Shown here piece after piece: positions 22,727 to 24,495 of a stretch of DNA of 24,495 nucleotides. Source of the DNA: Bacteroidota bacterium (GTDB lineage Bacteria > Bacteroidota > Bacteroidia > Flavobacteriales > Weeksellaceae). Below the pieces are notes generated by a model. The model worked only from the letters and a program-made list of their open reading frames with translations, did no database searches and was not told where the DNA came from. Numbering within the stretch: position 1 is the first letter of the stretch; the number at the start of each line of letters is the position of its first letter. The position numbers were made by a program, and so were the translations under genes. Location of the stretch: the NCBI GenBank assembly GCA_023386965.1, contig JAEWIR010000023.1:1-24495 (forward strand). The letters run 5' to 3'.

Positions 22727-22765
22727 TATAATCGTTAAATTTAAAGAGCAATTTAAACCGGGGCT

Positions 22766-23221
22766 ATGGTATTTAAATCAAAGATTCATGAGTCCATTAT
22801 CATAAATGGTGACCTCCCACTCAAAGCGGAACGGAATTTTGGTTGGTTTGGGAACTGCGATATCAAGATTTATTCTGATGCCAGGCCTGTAATGAGTTTT
22901 CACATTAATGGCACTTCAGATAGGGTATCCAAAGTACACAACCAACTGCAGTTTCCTTATGAGATTATGACGAGGAATGAAGCTTTTTCCGGTAATGACC
23001 ATTATCTGCTGAAGACGAACCGCAACTATATTTTCAGCGGAAAGTACGGCGAGGTCCTGATAAACGGAAATCCTGTTATGAAACTTCAATTGAAACAGAA
23101 GCTTTTTGGAATTGAACTTAAAGCGGAACCGTTGGACGCTGATTTAAAGAGTGAGTCAAAACTAAAATGCGCTCTTTTGATCCTGGCAAATATTGCCGAT
23201 CTTGATGGCTCCTCAGCCTAA
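22766..23221 (+). CDS. hypothetical protein, 151 aa
   Basis: I do not recognise this protein. It has 151 residues, no signal peptide and no membrane helix. The sequence is rich in alternating hydrophobic/polar residues with repeated short strands (SIIINGDL, DIKIYSD, MSFHING, YIFSGKYGEVLING, VMKLQLKQKLFGIELKAE), suggesting an all-beta fold with a C-terminal helix (CALLILANIADLDGS). A LURP-one/Tubby-like barrel is conceivable but not shown. It diverges from the deiminase-family gene (86 bp between starts) and is followed after 26 nt by the DUF2200 gene on the same strand, so it probably heads a three-gene transcript. Coding potential is supported by a full-length frame with codon use like its neighbours. 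Confidence 0.7.
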   Translation: MVFKSKIHESIIINGDLPLKAERNFGWFGNCDIKIYSDARPVMSFHINGTSDRVSKVHNQLQFPYEIMTRNEAFSGNDHYLLKTNRNYIFSGKYGEVLINGNPVMKLQLKQKLFGIELKAEPLDADLKSESKLKCALLILANIADLDGSSA

Positions 23222-23247
23222 ATAATGCAATAAAAAAATTCGACAAA

Positions 23248-23610
23248 ATGAAAGATACGGCTCATCACGATGATCGTGTGGCAAAATTGACCTTTGCATC
23301 AGTATACCCGCATTATATCACGAAAGTAGAGAAAAAAGGCAGAAGTGTGGAGGAACTGCATCAGGTAATCCACTGGCTGACGGGATATGACGAAAATGTT
23401 CTGCGGCAACACATCGACAGCAAAACGACATTTGCAGATTTCTTTAATTCGGCAGTACTTAACCCAAAAGCTGAATTGATTACGGGAAGCATCTGTGGCT
23501 ATAAGATTCAGGAGATTGAAAATCCGCTAACCAGAAAAGTGCGCTACCTGGATAAACTGGTTGATGAACTTGCCAAAGGGAAATCACTTGAGAAAATATT
23601 AAGGAAATGA
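23248..23610 (+). CDS. DUF2200 domain-containing protein
   Basis: A 120-residue cytoplasmic protein that matches the DUF2200 pattern over its whole length: FASVYPHYITKVEKKGRS (16-33), VIHWLTGYDE (40-49), FADFFNSAVLNPKAELITGS (62-81), CGYKIQEIENPLTRKVRYLD (83-102) and the very conserved tail LVDELAKGKSLEKILR. The function is unknown in all members; the proteins are often standalone genes. It starts 26 nt after the 151-aa gene and its stop overlaps the next small gene by 4 nt (ATGA), suggesting coupled translation. Confidence 0.9.
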   Translation: MKDTAHHDDRVAKLTFASVYPHYITKVEKKGRSVEELHQVIHWLTGYDENVLRQHIDSKTTFADFFNSAVLNPKAELITGSICGYKIQEIENPLTRKVRYLDKLVDELAKGKSLEKILRK

Positions 23611-23771
23611 GTAGGAAACCCTTTCGCATCCCGATCGCTTTAATTCTTTTAATAGGCTTGGGTACGGCCTTTTTTATTTATCAAAGTAATGACCACGCAG
23701 AATGCGGTACAGATGTAGTTCTCACTATGAATATTGACGGCAATATGACGCATATCTCATCGCATGAGTAA
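23607..23771 (+). CDS. small single-pass membrane or secreted protein, 54 aa
   Basis: A short frame overlooked because of its size. It starts with ATGA overlapping the DUF2200 stop and encodes 54 residues: a basic start (MSRKPFR), a hydrophobic helix (about 8-25), then a polar tail of about 29 residues with one cysteine (C33) and the end MTHISSHE. The positive-inside charge pattern predicts a type II orientation with the tail outside the cytoplasm, or a cleaved signal peptide. The 4-nt overlap and in-frame stop before the gltA terminator support real translation. I recognise no family. Confidence 0.6.
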   Translation: MSRKPFRIPIALILLIGLGTAFFIYQSNDHAECGTDVVLTMNIDGNMTHISSHE

Positions 23772-23791
23772 AGAAGGCTTTTCCTTTTAAC

Positions 23792-23819
23792 AAAAATTCC
23801 TCCCATTAACGGGAGGAAT
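23792..23819 (-). terminator. intrinsic terminator of gltA
   Basis: attcctccc (23796-23804) pairs with gggaggaat (23811-23819) around a 6-nt loop. On the minus strand the stem is followed by a T-run (23796-23792). It lies 27 nt after the gltA stop. Confidence 0.75.
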
Positions 23820-23845
23820 AATTATTATATCCAATAATCTGGAAA

Positions 23846-24495
23846 TTATCTTGCGTTCAAATCTACATAATCGCGTTTTTGAGCGCCCTGGTAAACCTGT
23901 CTTGGTCTTCCGATCGGGTCGTTGTGTAAGCGCATCTCTTTCCACTGGGAAATCCATCCCGGCAGTCTGCCCAATGCAAACATTACAGTAAACATTTCAG
24001 TTGGGATACCTAAAGCTCTGTAGATGATTCCGGAGTAGAAATCTACATTCGGGTACAGTTTACGGCTTACGAAATAATCATCTTCCAGCGCTACTCTTTC
24101 AAGCTGCATTGCGATGTCCAAGGCTTTGTCTTGAATTCCTAAAGAGTTCAGGATGTCATCAGCCGCCTTCTTGATGATAGTAGCGCGCGGATCGAAGCTT
24201 TTGTAAACTCTGTGTCCAAAGCCCATCAAACGGAAATTATCGTCCTTGTTTTTAGCTTTTTCCACATATTTAGCTACATCCCCACCATCCTGCTCAATCA
24301 TTTCAAGCATTTCAATCACTGCCTGGTTAGCACCACCGTGAAGCGGGCCCCATAGTGCAGAAATACCAGCCGAAACTGAAGCGAAAAGGCCTGTATGGGC
24401 AGAACCTACCATTCTTACCGTAGAAGTGGAACAGTTTTGCTCATGGTCTGCGTGAAGGATAAGAAGTTTATCCAAAGCTCCCACAACAACCGGAT
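23846..24495 (-). CDS. gltA: citrate synthase, C-terminal half (5' end beyond the window)
   Basis: The frame is open to the window edge and encodes the last 216 or so residues of a protein normally about 430 long. It contains ILHADHEQNCSTSTVR, the catalytic-histidine motif LWGPLHGGANQA, GFGHRVYKSFDPRA with the second conserved histidine, and NVDFYSGIIYRALGI with the catalytic aspartate (equivalents of E. coli H264, H305 and D362). Citrate synthase condenses oxaloacetate with acetyl-CoA to give citrate, the entry step of the TCA cycle, in the cytoplasm. The ending IGRPRQVYQGAQKRDYVDL is typical of the long, Gram-negative (type II) form. The promoter and start are outside the window; a hairpin terminator follows the stop. 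Confidence 0.96.
   Translation of the reverse strand, partial: PVVVGALDKLLILHADHEQNCSTSTVRMVGSAHTGLFASVSAGISALWGPLHGGANQAVIEMLEMIEQDGGDVAKYVEKAKNKDDNFRLMGFGHRVYKSFDPRATIIKKAADDILNSLGIQDKALDIAMQLERVALEDDYFVSRKLYPNVDFYSGIIYRALGIPTEMFTVMFALGRLPGWISQWKEMRLHNDPIGRPRQVYQGAQKRDYVDLNAR

Noticed and set aside
22680..22751. Upstream TTG start for the deiminase-family gene
   Set aside because: The extension covers an excellent TTTTG-N18-TATATTTG promoter and encodes an atypical N-terminus.

Overview
The window looks like chromosomal DNA from a Bacteroidota bacterium of class Flavobacteriia, most likely the Chryseobacterium group (Weeksellaceae). Supporting evidence: Bacteroidota-type promoter elements (TAnnTTTG at -7) precede several genes and Shine-Dalgarno sequences are weak; an OmpA protein carries thrombospondin type-3 repeats; there is an outer-membrane beta-barrel (OMP_b-brl_3-like) TonB receptor and a YbiT-like ABC-F protein whose second P-loop is lost. 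The genus is inferred from protein resemblance and was not tested. I saw no tRNA, rRNA, insertion sequence, phage gene or CRISPR array.

Layout. (1) Positions 1-2050 hold the 3' part of a GH63-like glucosidase. (2) Positions 2062-8776 form a compact minus-strand run, read from high to low coordinates: SpoIIM-family membrane protein, polytopic membrane protein, DUF4129-like protein, DUF4350 protein, MoxR AAA+ ATPase, DUF58 protein, OsmC-family protein. An RDD membrane protein and a small GNAT acetyltransferase diverge from it across a 23-bp gap. (3) Positions 9937-12724 hold yebC, ompA and smpB on the minus strand. (4) Positions 12914-17458 hold a plus-strand ABC-F gene, then recJ-nadD (4-nt overlap) and a DUF3817 membrane protein. 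(5) Positions 17742-19937 hold an orphan TonB-dependent outer-membrane receptor. (6) Positions 20003-22679 hold two different arginine-deiminase-superfamily hydrolases, both on the minus strand, on either side of a plus-strand cutC. (7) Positions 22766-23771 hold an unrecognised 151-aa protein, a DUF2200 protein and a 54-aa single-pass membrane protein. (8) From 23846 the minus strand carries the 3' half of citrate synthase, cut by the window edge.

How the genes work together. The least understood part is the MoxR/DUF58/SpoIIM/RDD block. It combines an AAA+ chaperone-like ATPase, its usual vWA-like partner (DUF58), and four or five integral membrane proteins, with overlapping or closely spaced genes. 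This suggests a membrane-embedded, ATP-driven assembly or remodelling machine; its client is unknown. The translation-related genes (yebC, smpB, the ABC-F factor) are neighbours but are separated by terminators and promoters. The two deiminase-type enzymes suggest arginine or citrulline catabolism.

Five good TAnnTTTG elements (yebC, ABC-F, recJ, ctlX and the deiminase at 22679) and six hairpin terminators define most transcription units. Five genes were given downstream starts (yebC, smpB, the TonB receptor, cutC, the 304-aa deiminase) because the longest open frame begins upstream of the family's normal N-terminus; a sixth (DUF4129) was shortened to put a signal peptide at the N-terminus.
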